From contig DATFVC010000029.1 of NCBI GenBank assembly GCA_035260485.1, positions 1-29,904 on the forward strand: DNA of 29,904 nt, given 5' to 3'. Of the stretch, positions 22,191 to 29,904 are shown one piece after another; the first letter of the stretch is position 1, and every line of letters begins with the position of its first letter. The notes under the pieces were generated by a model, which saw nothing but the letters and a program-made list of their open reading frames with translations, was not told where the DNA came from and ran no database searches. This DNA is from VRUE01 sp035260485. GTDB taxonomy: Bacteria; Actinomycetota; Thermoleophilia; Solirubrobacterales; 70-9. The position numbers were made by a program, and so were the translations under genes.

Positions 22191-24037
22191 TCGTCCTTGC
22201 CGCTCTGTGAAGTGGAACCCGACCGAGCGCGACCGCTTCTGCGGCCGCCACGGCTGCTGCGCGAGGGCGAGGATTCTAGAGCCTCAGAACCCGGGGCGTC
22301 CCCCCCACCGCCGCCGGACCCGTTGCTCGCCGACTCGCCGAGCAGCGAAGCGACCGCCGCAGCCCGCTCGACCCGCTCGATCCGCACCATCTTGCGGGAA
22401 CCGACGAAGCGCCCGCCGCCGCTGACGCTGACGATGTAGGAGTCGATGCGCGCGACGGCGTCATCGACGTTGTACATATGCGGCTCATCGATTGTGACCA
22501 GCACCTCCTCGCCGACCTTGAACGGCAGCGCCCGCTCCTCGATCTCCGCACGGCTGCCGGACTCGACCAGCTCGAAGGTGTTTATGGCCAGCGCGTCGCC
22601 ACCCTCGAAGTGGAACTGCTTGCCGGTTTCCTCCTCCAGCTCCGCCAGGCCGCTGTCGGGCTCGATCAGCTCCGCCGCGACCTTCGGGTTGACCCGCAGC
22701 AGGAACGCCTCGGCGTCCTGCGTTGCCATCTCGCGCATCTGGCGCAGCCCCTCAAGAGCCACCGTCTCGGCGGAGAGGACGACGCCCTCACCGTCGCAGG
22801 TCGGACAGGGCGCAGTGAGGATCTCGCGCACGCCATCGGTGATGTTCTGGCGCGTCATCTCGACCAGTCCAAGCGGCGAAACCTCGACCACATAGCTCTT
22901 CGACTTGTCGGCGTCGAGCGCTTTGCGCAGCGTCTTCAGCACTTTGTCACGGTTTTTGGCCCGCGCCATGTCGATGAAGTCGATGACGATGATGCCGCCG
23001 ATGTCGCGCAGCCGCAGCTGCCGCACCGCCTCATCGGCGGCCTCGGTGTTGACCCGCGTGATCGTCTCCTCGAGGCCGCCTTTGCCGCGGCCGGTGAAGC
23101 TGCCGCTGTTGACGTCGATCACGGTCAGCGCCTCGGTGTAGTCGATGATCAGGTAGCCGCCCGAAGGCAGGTCGACGCGCCGTACCAGGGTCGACTCGAT
23201 CTCTTTGTCGATCTCCCATTTCTCCAGCAGCGGCTTGCTGCCCTCGTACAGCTCGACTTTGTCGACCAACTCCGGCGCGGTGCGCTGAAAGAAGCCGGCC
23301 ACCCGGTCGAGCTGCTTGGGCGAGTCGATCACCGCTTTTTCGAAGTCGGAGAGAAAGACGTCGCGCAGCACCCGCACCGGCAGGTCCGCCTCCTGGAAGA
23401 TCAGGCCCAGGCCCTTCGTTTTCTCGGCGCGGCGCTCCAGCACGTCGTAGAGCTTGTGCAGGTAGCCGACCTCGCGAACGAAGTCGGATTTTTTGGCGCC
23501 GTGGGCTGCGGTGCGAACGATCAGCCCACCTGGCCCTTTATAGGTGCGGTCGACCATCTTGCGCAGCCGGTCGCGCTCCGATTCGGAGAGGCGGCGGCTG
23601 ACGCCGACGCCGCTTCCCTGCGGCGCGTAGACGAGGTAGCGGCCGGCAATCGAGAGGTTCATCGAGAGCCGCGCGCCCTTTGACTTGAGCGGGTCCTTGA
23701 CGACCTGAACGAGGATCTCCTGCCCGGATTTGATCAGCTCGCCGATCTTGCGGCCACTGCCCCGGCCCCGCTTCGGCGCCTGCTCTCCGTTCGGCAGGAC
23801 GATCTCGTCGACGTGCAAGAAGCCGTTGCGCTCGAGGCCGATATCGACAAAAGCGGCCTCCATGCCGGGAAGGACGTTGTCGACCTTCCCCTTGTAGATG
23901 TTGCCGACGATCGATCGCCGGCCGCGACGCTCTATGTAGAGCTCTGCCACGTTGCGTTTGCCGCCTTTGGTCTTCGACTCGAGGACGGCGACACGGGTCT
24001 CGCCGCGATCGGCGGACACCAGGATGGTTTTTTTCAT
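22187..24037 (-). CDS. rng: Ribonuclease E/G with C-terminal TRAM-like domain
   Basis: 616 residues; cuts single-stranded RNA in rRNA maturation and mRNA decay. The S1 domain is ~35-130 (IVGNIYKGKVDNVLPGMEAAFVDIG in part). The catalytic aspartates are Asp308 (TVIDVNSGSF) and Asp353 (VIDFIDMA), 45 apart, close to the E. coli RNase E spacing. The zinc-link CPTC is at 411-414. After ~495 there is a domain with the TRAM-like look (PFKVGEEVLVTIDEPHMY and DAVARIDSYIVSVSGGGRFVG), not typical of RNase E/G known to me. The tail is Ser/Gly/Arg-rich and disordered. The start ATG AAA AAA ACC lies 51 bases after rodA. Its stop overlaps rplU. Confidence 0.95.
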   Translation of the reverse strand: MKKTILVSADRGETRVAVLESKTKGGKRNVAELYIERRGRRSIVGNIYKGKVDNVLPGMEAAFVDIGLERNGFLHVDEIVLPNGEQAPKRGRGSGRKIGELIKSGQEILVQVVKDPLKSKGARLSMNLSIAGRYLVYAPQGSGVGVSRRLSESERDRLRKMVDRTYKGPGGLIVRTAAHGAKKSDFVREVGYLHKLYDVLERRAEKTKGLGLIFQEADLPVRVLRDVFLSDFEKAVIDSPKQLDRVAGFFQRTAPELVDKVELYEGSKPLLEKWEIDKEIESTLVRRVDLPSGGYLIIDYTEALTVIDVNSGSFTGRGKGGLEETITRVNTEAADEAVRQLRLRDIGGIIVIDFIDMARAKNRDKVLKTLRKALDADKSKSYVVEVSPLGLVEMTRQNITDGVREILTAPCPTCDGEGVVLSAETVALEGLRQMREMATQDAEAFLLRVNPKVAAELIEPDSGLAELEEETGKQFHFEGGDALAINTFELVESGSRAEIEERALPFKVGEEVLVTIDEPHMYNVDDAVARIDSYIVSVSGGGRFVGSRKMVRIERVERAAAVASLLGESASNGSGGGGGDAPGSEALESSPSRSSRGGRRSGRARSGSTSQSGKDE

Positions 24038-24088
24038 TGATTCAGCTCAGTTCAGATAGGTACGCATGGCCGGGTCCCGTTCTAGGGC

Positions 24089-25285
24089 TCACCAGGCGAA
24101 CCTGCCTTTCTGGCCGAGGCGCGCTTGCATGTGAATGCTCTGAAGGACTCCCAAGGCGAGGAGCGTCGCCAGAACCGACGACCCTCCATAGCTCATCAAC
24201 GGCAACGGGATCCCGGTGATCGGCATGATCCCGAGGTTCATTCCAACGTTGACGAAGACCTGGAAAAGCAGCATGGCGGCAATACCGCCTGCCACAAGGG
24301 TCCCGTACGAGTTCTTCGAGAGCGTCACGATCCGCAGCGCCCGCCAGATCAGCAGGGCGTATAGGGATAGGACGAATGCGGCTCCCATGAATCCATAGCG
24401 CTCACCGATCACCGCAAAGATGAAGTCGGTGTGCCGCTCAGGGACAAAGTCGAGCCGCGTTTGGGTGGCCCGATCGCCCCGCCCGGTTTTCTCACCGGAG
24501 CCGATTGCGATCTTGGCCTGGTTCTGCTGGTAGCCCGCGTCACTGGGGTCCCCGCTGGGATTCGCGAAGGAGGTCAGCCTTTGCTGCTGATATTCCTTCA
24601 GAATCGGCGTCCCCACTGCGGGGGCGACCACGAGGACGAGCGCTACGAGTGCGACGAGAGCCGCGCCGATCATCGCGAAGTGCGTCCAGCGGACGCCCCC
24701 CACGTACATCACGGCGAGGGTTATGGCCCCGTACACCAATGAGGTGCCGAGGTCCGGCTGCAGGAACACGAGCGCAGCCGGGGCGAAGCCGAGGCAGAGG
24801 TAGCGCACCGTGCGCTGCCGTGCCGAGCCCCGCCGAGCGCCATCGATGACGAAGCCGGCAAGCGCCAGTACGAGCAGGAGCTTGCCCAGCTCCGATGGCT
24901 GGAAGCTGAAGAAGGGAAGTTCGAAGGAGCGGCGCGAGCCGCGTGCCGCGAAACCGAAGACGAAGACAAGCGAGACGCTGACGCAGAGGAAGGTGTAGAT
25001 CCCGACCCGAAGCTCGCGGAAGCGCGAGTAGTCGATCCGCGCCAGCAGGTACATGCCGATCAGGCCGAGGACGGCGTAGATGGTCTGACGGTCGACGTAG
25101 TAGCCGGGGTTGCCCGGCACGTCGTGCTTGGTCGCCTGGCCCAGGGTGAAGACGCTGAAGGCGACCAGCCCGACCGCGGCAAAGCCGAGTGTGGCGTCCA
25201 TGTAGGGCAGGCCGAGGCGCTCGGCGATCCCCGGTCGCAGGGCAAAGGGCTCCGGACGCGCGCGCCTGGTGCGGGTCGCGTACAT
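24089..25285 (-). CDS. rodA: RodA, SEDS-family peptidoglycan glycosyltransferase
   Basis: 398 residues with about ten membrane helices. It polymerises lipid II into glycan strands for lateral wall growth, paired with PBP2. Key SEDS signatures: FQPSELGKLLLVLALAGF, FLQPDLGTSLVYGA, FVPERHTDFIFAVIGERYGF and the C-terminal PITGIPLPLMSYGGSSVL. The N-terminal ~30 residues are basic and cytoplasmic. The ATG shares bases with the mrdA stop (ATGA-like TGATG), so the two are translated together. Confidence 0.96.
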   Translation of the reverse strand: MYATRTRRARPEPFALRPGIAERLGLPYMDATLGFAAVGLVAFSVFTLGQATKHDVPGNPGYYVDRQTIYAVLGLIGMYLLARIDYSRFRELRVGIYTFLCVSVSLVFVFGFAARGSRRSFELPFFSFQPSELGKLLLVLALAGFVIDGARRGSARQRTVRYLCLGFAPAALVFLQPDLGTSLVYGAITLAVMYVGGVRWTHFAMIGAALVALVALVLVVAPAVGTPILKEYQQQRLTSFANPSGDPSDAGYQQNQAKIAIGSGEKTGRGDRATQTRLDFVPERHTDFIFAVIGERYGFMGAAFVLSLYALLIWRALRIVTLSKNSYGTLVAGGIAAMLLFQVFVNVGMNLGIMPITGIPLPLMSYGGSSVLATLLALGVLQSIHMQARLGQKGRFAW

Positions 25286-27156
25286 CAGCCCGGGCTCCCA
25301 CCGTTGGCGCCGCTTTCGCCGGAGCTGTGCTTGCCGAAATATGCTTCCAGGATCTGCAGCGCGGCCGGGGCCGCCGATTCGGCCCCGAAGCCGCCTTCCT
25401 CGATCGTCACCGCCGTCACGATACGGGGATTCGGATACGGAGCGAGGACGATGTACCAGGATTGGTCCGCGTGGCCCACCCGCTGCGCCGTCCCCGTCTT
25501 GCCGGCGACTTCGATCGGGAAGCCGCCGAAGACGGCGTAGGAGGTGCCCCCGGGCGCCTGCGCAGCCTCGTGCAGGCCTTCGAGGATCGTCGCCCTGTAT
25601 TCGGGGTCGATCTTGATGTGGCGCCGCGGGCCCGGGTCGAATTCGCGCAACACCCGGCCGGCCGCATCGTCGACCTCGCGTCCGACGTGCGGGGTGACGA
25701 CGGTGCCCCCGTTGGCCAACGTCGCATAGGCGATCGCCATCTGCAGCGGGTTGGTCTGCAGGTCACCCTGCCCGGTTGCAAGCTGGATGTTGTCTCCCGC
25801 CGACCAGGGGCGTTCGGTTTCACCTTCTGCGTAGAGCTTGTTGCGCCAGCTCTGGCTGGGCAGCAGCCCTTCGGCGGCGCCGGGCAGGTCGAGGCCGGTC
25901 GGCCGGCCGATCCCGAGCATGTGCGCCCAGCGCTGAAGGTCGCCGGTGTTCCACATCTTCAGGCCGAGCGTGTAAAAGAAGACGTCGGAGGAGAACTGCA
26001 GCGCCGGCACCAGCGTCAGCGTCCCATAAGAGGCGCCGCCGGCATTCTGGAAGCTCTCGCCGCCAACCGTGAGCGAGCCTCCGTCGTAGATCGGCGTCCC
26101 CGGCGTGATCACGCCGTTTTCGAGCGCCGCCAGGGCGGTGATGAGCTTGAAGGTGGAGCCGGTCGGGTAGAGGCCGGCGATCGCCCGGTCGGTGAGCGGC
26201 GCCGCGACCGGGTCGCGGTAGAGCGCGTTGACCTGCGCCTGGGTCATCGGCCGGGTGAAGACCGAGGGGTCGAAGCTCGGGAACGACCCCAACCCGAGGA
26301 TTTCGCCGTTGTCGACGTTCATCGTGACGAAGCCTCCGGGTAGGCCGCGGGCGGCGAGCGCCGACTCCCCCGCCGCCTGCACGCCCGAGTCGATCGTCAG
26401 CTTCAGGCTGTCCCCCGGCACGGGCGGCTGCGATTCGAGGCGGCCATTGCGGGTCGGCTGCCCGAAGGCGTCGACCTGGATCCGGGTGATCCCCGGCTTC
26501 CCGCGCAGGAAGTGGTCGTAGGTGTACTCAACACCGTCTTGGCCAACCTCGTCGCCGGGCTGAAGCCCGCGGTAGCGGCGTTCCTTCAGCTGTTCTTCGG
26601 AGACCTCGCCGACGTTGCCGAGGATGTGGGCGGCGAGCGTTTCATGTGGATAACGGCGGACGAAGACGCGCTGCACGGTCACCCCCGGATAGCGGTCCTG
26701 GTTCTCCTGCAGGTAGAAGACCAGGTAGCTGCCGACGTCGCGCCGTAGGGTCACCGGCGCGCTCGGCGCCAGCTTCAGCTGTTCGTGCATCGTCCTGCGC
26801 AGGCGTGGCAGCGAGCTGTGGGTCAACCCGGCGAGCTGGGCCAGCTCGGCGCGGCGTTTCCGCAGGTCTTCGGGAAGTTTGCGGGAATTGACCTGAAGGG
26901 CAAGGCTGGTGCGGTTGGCAACGAGGATCTTGCCGCTGCGGTCGAGGATCTCTCCACGCGGAGCGCTGACCCTGAACTCGCGGGTGCGGTTGTTCTTCGC
27001 TTCGGCGAGGTACTTGTCCCCATTCAGGACCTGCAGGAACCAAAGCCGGAAGAAGAGCACCACGAAGAGCGCCAGCGCAATGCCGCCAAAGAGGGCGATG
27101 CGCAGGGCGAGCCGGTTGCTCATCTGAGGGCCCAGCTCATCGGAGCGCCTGTACAT
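25285..27156 (-). CDS. mrdA: Penicillin-binding protein 2 (elongasome transpeptidase)
   Basis: 623 residues; class B PBP that crosslinks peptidoglycan in the elongasome. One N-terminal membrane segment (IALFGGIALALFVVLFFRLWF, residues ~20-40 in part) follows a short basic lead. The pedestal domain contains APRGEILDRSGKILVANRT. The transpeptidase motifs are Ser334 in STFK, SSD (SxN-type position, Asp as in E. coli PBP2), and KTG at 553-555 (AGKTGTAQ). The tail is Gly/Ser-rich (SSGESGANGGSPG). An inner ATG at 27123 (MSNRLAL) is an alternative start. The ATG shares bases with the mreD stop. Confidence 0.96.
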   Translation of the reverse strand: MYRRSDELGPQMSNRLALRIALFGGIALALFVVLFFRLWFLQVLNGDKYLAEAKNNRTREFRVSAPRGEILDRSGKILVANRTSLALQVNSRKLPEDLRKRRAELAQLAGLTHSSLPRLRRTMHEQLKLAPSAPVTLRRDVGSYLVFYLQENQDRYPGVTVQRVFVRRYPHETLAAHILGNVGEVSEEQLKERRYRGLQPGDEVGQDGVEYTYDHFLRGKPGITRIQVDAFGQPTRNGRLESQPPVPGDSLKLTIDSGVQAAGESALAARGLPGGFVTMNVDNGEILGLGSFPSFDPSVFTRPMTQAQVNALYRDPVAAPLTDRAIAGLYPTGSTFKLITALAALENGVITPGTPIYDGGSLTVGGESFQNAGGASYGTLTLVPALQFSSDVFFYTLGLKMWNTGDLQRWAHMLGIGRPTGLDLPGAAEGLLPSQSWRNKLYAEGETERPWSAGDNIQLATGQGDLQTNPLQMAIAYATLANGGTVVTPHVGREVDDAAGRVLREFDPGPRRHIKIDPEYRATILEGLHEAAQAPGGTSYAVFGGFPIEVAGKTGTAQRVGHADQSWYIVLAPYPNPRIVTAVTIEEGGFGAESAAPAALQILEAYFGKHSSGESGANGGSPG

Positions 27157-27707
27157 CAGGTCCTCCCCAGCACGGTCGGCTGGCGGCGGCGCGTCACTTT
27201 CGGCTCCTCGACCAGCGCCGGGCGCAGGGCCCGGCGCAGGCCGAAGTAGATCGGCCAGGCGAGGAAGAAGGCGTAGATGGTCTTCAGCAGCATGTCGCGG
27301 ACGATCAGCACGCTGACCGGGGCGTGGACGCCGAGCATCACCTGCAAGGCGGCGAAGCCGAGCTCGGCGAACAACGTCAGCCCCATGCAGGTCAGCGGCG
27401 GCACCAGAGCGCTGTGGATCTCGAACCGCTCGCGAAATAGGCCGGCCAGATAGCCGACCCCGAGCAGCACCAGCGAGAAGCCGCCGAGCGGCGCAACCAG
27501 CAGGCAGTCGACCAGGAAGCCGATCGAGAAGCCGGCCACCGCGCCGGTCATGCTGCCGCCGAGCAATCCGAGCGAGACGACGACGGCGGGCAACACGTCG
27601 GCGCTGGTGTGGAAGAGCTCGACCCGCGAGAAGAAGGAGAGCTGAAGGAGCACCGCCAGGATCGCGATCGCGGCGAGGCGGGCAAAGATCCTCGGCGTGA
27701 CGATCAT
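27156..27707 (-). CDS. mreD: MreD, rod-shape membrane protein
   Basis: 183 residues with five or six membrane helices (LAAIAILAVLLQLSFFSRV, VLPAVVVSLGLLGGSMTGA, GFSIGFLVDCLLVAPLGGFSL). Part of the MreBCD complex that organises the lateral wall machine; MreD is poorly conserved and is called mainly by its position, length and the pattern of helices. The start overlaps the mreC stop by four bases (ATGA), and the tail is basic. Confidence 0.9.
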   Translation of the reverse strand: MIVTPRIFARLAAIAILAVLLQLSFFSRVELFHTSADVLPAVVVSLGLLGGSMTGAVAGFSIGFLVDCLLVAPLGGFSLVLLGVGYLAGLFRERFEIHSALVPPLTCMGLTLFAELGFAALQVMLGVHAPVSVLIVRDMLLKTIYAFFLAWPIYFGLRRALRPALVEEPKVTRRRQPTVLGRT

Positions 27708-28555
27708 CCGCGCGATCCCCCGGTCAGCACCTGGACCAGATCGAGGTTGGCGATGTCGGCGTAGGGCCGCAGGTGAACCTGCTGGCTCGCCTCCTGCTCG
27801 ACGATCGAGGCGCTCGTCACTTCACCGACCGGCAGCCCCGGGGGGAAGAGCGAGGCAAGGCCCTCGGCTCGCCAGCCAGAGGTGACCACAGTCTGCCCGC
27901 CGTGCACATGCTTGGTCGAGTCGATGAAGTCGAGGATCAAGTCTTCGGGGTCGCCGACGTCGGGCCTGATCACGCCCTGCACCCCACCCGGGACCACCTT
28001 GGCCGAGACGGCGCTGGCGTGGTCGGTGATCAGCGTCACCTGAGACGAACCTCCCTGGGTCGAGGCTATAAGCCCGACCAGCCCGTCGCCGCTGATCACC
28101 GGGTCGTCCACCTTGACCCCGTCGCCGGAGCCGACATCCAGCGTCACGGTCGAGTTCCAGACGGTCGGCGAGCGGGCGATCACCCGGCCGGTCACCGGTT
28201 CGTAAGCCGATTCGGCGAGCGCCGGGCCGCGGTCGAGCGCGACCAGCTTGCGCAGCTGGGCGTTCTCCTGAAGCGCCTCCTGCCCGGCGACCGCTTGGCG
28301 GCGCACCGTCACCAGCTCCGACTTGAGGCGGCTGTTTTCGCCGCGCGCGTCAAAGGTCTTGTCGAACCAGCCGATCAGGTCGCGGGCCGGCTTCAATGCC
28401 CGATCGGCGACGACCTGCAGCGGGCTGAAGATCGTGCTGACGCCCCGTTGCAGACCACCCGAGCTGTGCCCATAGGTGATCGTCAGCAGCAGGAAGGAGC
28501 CGATGATGAGGAGCGTTAGTACCGCCCTACGGCGGCGTACTTGCTTGCGGTACAC
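27704..28555 (-). CDS. mreC: MreC, rod-shape determining protein
   Basis: 283 residues from a GTG. A basic lead and one membrane segment (LTLLIIGSFLLLTITYG, ~13-29) precede a coiled coil (~68-105, ENSRLKSELVTVRRQAVAGQ) and the double beta-barrel MreC domain (TGRVIARSPTVWNSTVTLDVGSGDGVKVDDPVISGDGLVGLI, in pieces). The protein scaffolds PBP2 and RodA outside the membrane. It lies 38 bases after mreB and overlaps mreD. Confidence 0.94.
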   Translation of the reverse strand: MYRKQVRRRRAVLTLLIIGSFLLLTITYGHSSGGLQRGVSTIFSPLQVVADRALKPARDLIGWFDKTFDARGENSRLKSELVTVRRQAVAGQEALQENAQLRKLVALDRGPALAESAYEPVTGRVIARSPTVWNSTVTLDVGSGDGVKVDDPVISGDGLVGLIASTQGGSSQVTLITDHASAVSAKVVPGGVQGVIRPDVGDPEDLILDFIDSTKHVHGGQTVVTSGWRAEGLASLFPPGLPVGEVTSASIVEQEASQQVHLRPYADIANLDLVQVLTGGSRG

Positions 28556-28593
28556 GGCAGAAACCTAAGTTTGGCGCTTTGTATGAACGGCGG

Positions 28594-29643
28594 CTAAGCA
28601 ACGCGCGCCGCTCCCGAGTTCATCTTGCTGGCGCGGTGGATCGTCTCGAACTCCTCCAGCGAGATGCCGGAGCCGACGGCCACGCACGTCAAAGGCGACT
28701 CTGCCAGCTGACAGGGCATCTGGCACTCATCGCGGAGGCGCTGTTCGAGTCCTTGCAGGAGCGCGCCCCCACCGGCAAGGGTAATACCGCGGTCCATTAT
28801 GTCCCCCGCCAGCTCGGGCGGGGTGCGGTCGAGCGTGTCCTTGACCGCGTCGACGATGTGGCTGATCGTTTCGTCAAGTGCCTCGCGCACCTCGGCTGAG
28901 CCGAGCGTGATCGTTTTCGGCAGGCCCGAGACTAGATCACGGCCGCGGATCTCCACCTCGACCTCCTCGGGGAGCGGCGAGGCCGAGCCCGCCTCGAGCT
29001 TGACCTCCTCCGCCGTCTGCGTGCCAATCGCCAGTTTGTAGCGTTGTTTGCAGTGGTGGACGATCGCCTCGTCGAGCTCATCGCCCCCCACCCTGATCGA
29101 CTGCGAGACGACGATCCCGCCGAGCGAGATCACCGCCACCTCGGTGGTGCCGCCGCCGACATCGACGATCAGCGACCCGGTTGGCTCGGCTACCGGCAGG
29201 CCGGCGCCGATCGCCGCCGCCATCGGCTCCTCGATCAGGTAGGCCTTGCGGGCGCCGGCCGAGAGGCAGGCCTCCTCGACAGCGCGCTTCTCGACACCGG
29301 TGACGCCGGAGGGGACGCAGACGACGACCCGCGGGTGAGCGAAGCGGTTGGAGTGAACCTGTTTGATGAAATGGCGCAGCATCTGTTCGGTCACGTCGAA
29401 GTCGGCGATCACGCCGTCCTTGAGCGGCCGGATAGCGGTGATCGACCCCGGCGTCCGCCCCAGCATCCGCTTCGCCTCGACGCCAACCGCGTGCACCTGG
29501 CCGCTGCGCGAGTCGATCGCAACCACCGAGGGCTCCGAGAGCACGATGCCACGGCCGCGCACATAAACCAGCGTGTTTGCGGTGCCGAGGTCGACCGCCA
29601 TGTCGCGGCCGCCGAGTCCGGTCAGGTAGCTGAATATGCCCAT
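28594..29643 (-). CDS. mreB: MreB, actin-like rod-shape protein
   Basis: 349 residues from the ATG at 29643 (MGIFSYLTGLGGRDMAVDLG). A TTG at 29673 would add ten residues with no homology. Actin-fold motifs: AVDLGTANTLVYVRGRGIVLSEPSVVAI, in part (phosphate 1), SGVTGVEKRAVEEA, VDVGGGTTEVAVISLGGIV (phosphate 2) and ITLAGGGALLQGL (adenosine). It forms filaments under the membrane that steer cell-wall synthesis. No good ribosome binding site is visible, and its promoter probably lies in the AT-rich divergent gap 29700-29760. Confidence 0.96.
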   Translation of the reverse strand: MGIFSYLTGLGGRDMAVDLGTANTLVYVRGRGIVLSEPSVVAIDSRSGQVHAVGVEAKRMLGRTPGSITAIRPLKDGVIADFDVTEQMLRHFIKQVHSNRFAHPRVVVCVPSGVTGVEKRAVEEACLSAGARKAYLIEEPMAAAIGAGLPVAEPTGSLIVDVGGGTTEVAVISLGGIVVSQSIRVGGDELDEAIVHHCKQRYKLAIGTQTAEEVKLEAGSASPLPEEVEVEIRGRDLVSGLPKTITLGSAEVREALDETISHIVDAVKDTLDRTPPELAGDIMDRGITLAGGGALLQGLEQRLRDECQMPCQLAESPLTCVAVGSGISLEEFETIHRASKMNSGAARVA

Positions 29644-29707
29644 GTGTGCAATTTGCGGAACTGCAGGGCGCAATCATCCCAGATGGCCAGCGCGGGTGGA
29701 CTTAATT

Positions 29708-29746
29708 AGTTTCTAATTGACACGTCTCTGTTTAGAAACTTATAAT
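29708..29746 (+). promoter_or_regulatory. Perfect consensus promoter with operator-like dyad
   Basis: TTGACA (29717-29722) and TATAAT (29741-29746) are exact consensus boxes with an 18-base spacer. AGTTTCTAA (29708-29716) and TTAGAAACT (29732-29740) form a perfect nine-base inverted repeat whose arms abut the -35 and the -10, a position suited to a repressor. This AT-rich island is unusual in the GC-rich surroundings. It reads away from mreB into the partial gene at 29831. Confidence 0.75.
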
Positions 29747-29830
29747 CAACAGTGCTGGAGTAAATGGTCCTACCACGACCGACGAGGAGGCGACTCGACT
29801 GGGACGCCCCACGCGACCCGTCGGAGCAAG

Positions 29831-29904
29831 ATGTCGGACGAGACCACTGGGAAACCGGACGAGGAATCGGCGATCCTGGCCGCGCAGGAGACCGCTGAAC
29901 GTCT
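29831..29904 (+). CDS. Start of an unknown gene, cut by right window edge
   Basis: An ATG with GGAG four bases before it (29823-29826) opens a frame that stays open to the end: MSDETTGKPDEESAILAAQE. The short acidic, Ala/Glu-rich start looks like a real N-terminus but is too short to name. It is divergent from mreB and lies about 85 bases after a consensus -10. A second small frame (29764-29898) overlaps it in another phase. Confidence 0.5.
   Translation, partial: MSDETTGKPDEESAILAAQETAER

Noticed and set aside
22478..23683. 401-residue plus-strand frame over rng
   Set aside because: Shadow; rng on the other strand has all catalytic residues.

Overview
The window looks like chromosome from a high-GC actinobacterium of the Thermoleophilia / Solirubrobacterales type. 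This is inferred from the strongly GC-rich coding, the two very large secreted beta-rich proteins at the left (a style I associate with that lineage), a DivIVA-like coiled-coil protein, and the core clusters mreBCD-mrdA-rodA-rng-rplU-rpmA-obgE and proBA-nadD-rsfS. No database search was possible.

Layout. (1) 1-6091, plus strand: two overlapping genes for giant exported proteins. The first is cut by the left window edge. (2) 6097-7142: a complete IS481-type insertion sequence with 23-bp perfect inverted repeats and flanking CTAG duplications. It sits exactly between two convergent genes whose stop codons would otherwise be one base apart. (3) 7143-11435, minus strand: SpoIIM-like membrane protein, leuS, a cupin protein and comEA, read in that order. 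(4) 11605-12759, plus: a membrane-anchored alpha/beta hydrolase. (5) 12756-12994, minus: tRNA-Ala(GGC) followed at once by a frameshifted Phd-type antitoxin remnant. (6) 13160-17993, minus: vapB-vapC-proB-proA-nadD-rsfS-coiled-coil gene, nearly all overlapping by a few bases. A good promoter with operator-like dyads lies just before vapB. (7) 18026-20044, minus: an isocitrate lyase/PEP mutase-family gene, then a decayed zone where an amidohydrolase and a large LuxR-type regulator are both truncated and joined. (8) 20045-29643, minus: the cell-shape and translation cluster, read as mreB, mreC, mreD, mrdA, rodA, rng, rplU, rpmA, obgE. A large REPIN-like hairpin lies between rpmA and obgE. (9) 29708-29904, plus: a perfect TTGACA/TATAAT promoter with a dyad, and the start of a divergent gene.

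How the genes work together. The right half is housekeeping: MreBCD, PBP2 and RodA form the elongasome for lateral wall growth; RNase E/G, bL21, bL27 and Obg serve ribosome production and RNA decay. ProB/ProA make glutamate semialdehyde for proline, NadD makes NAD precursors, RsfS silences ribosomes. Accessory material is wedged between these blocks: the IS, a toxin-antitoxin pair placed at the head of proBA, a dead antitoxin beside a tRNA, and a deletion scar. The most interesting points are the vapBC-proBA coupling, the IS481 insertion with a hairpin that hides its ribosome binding site, the REPIN-like hairpin before obgE, and the two secreted proteins with unrecognised repeat modules. I did not find a clearly new defence or biosynthetic system.
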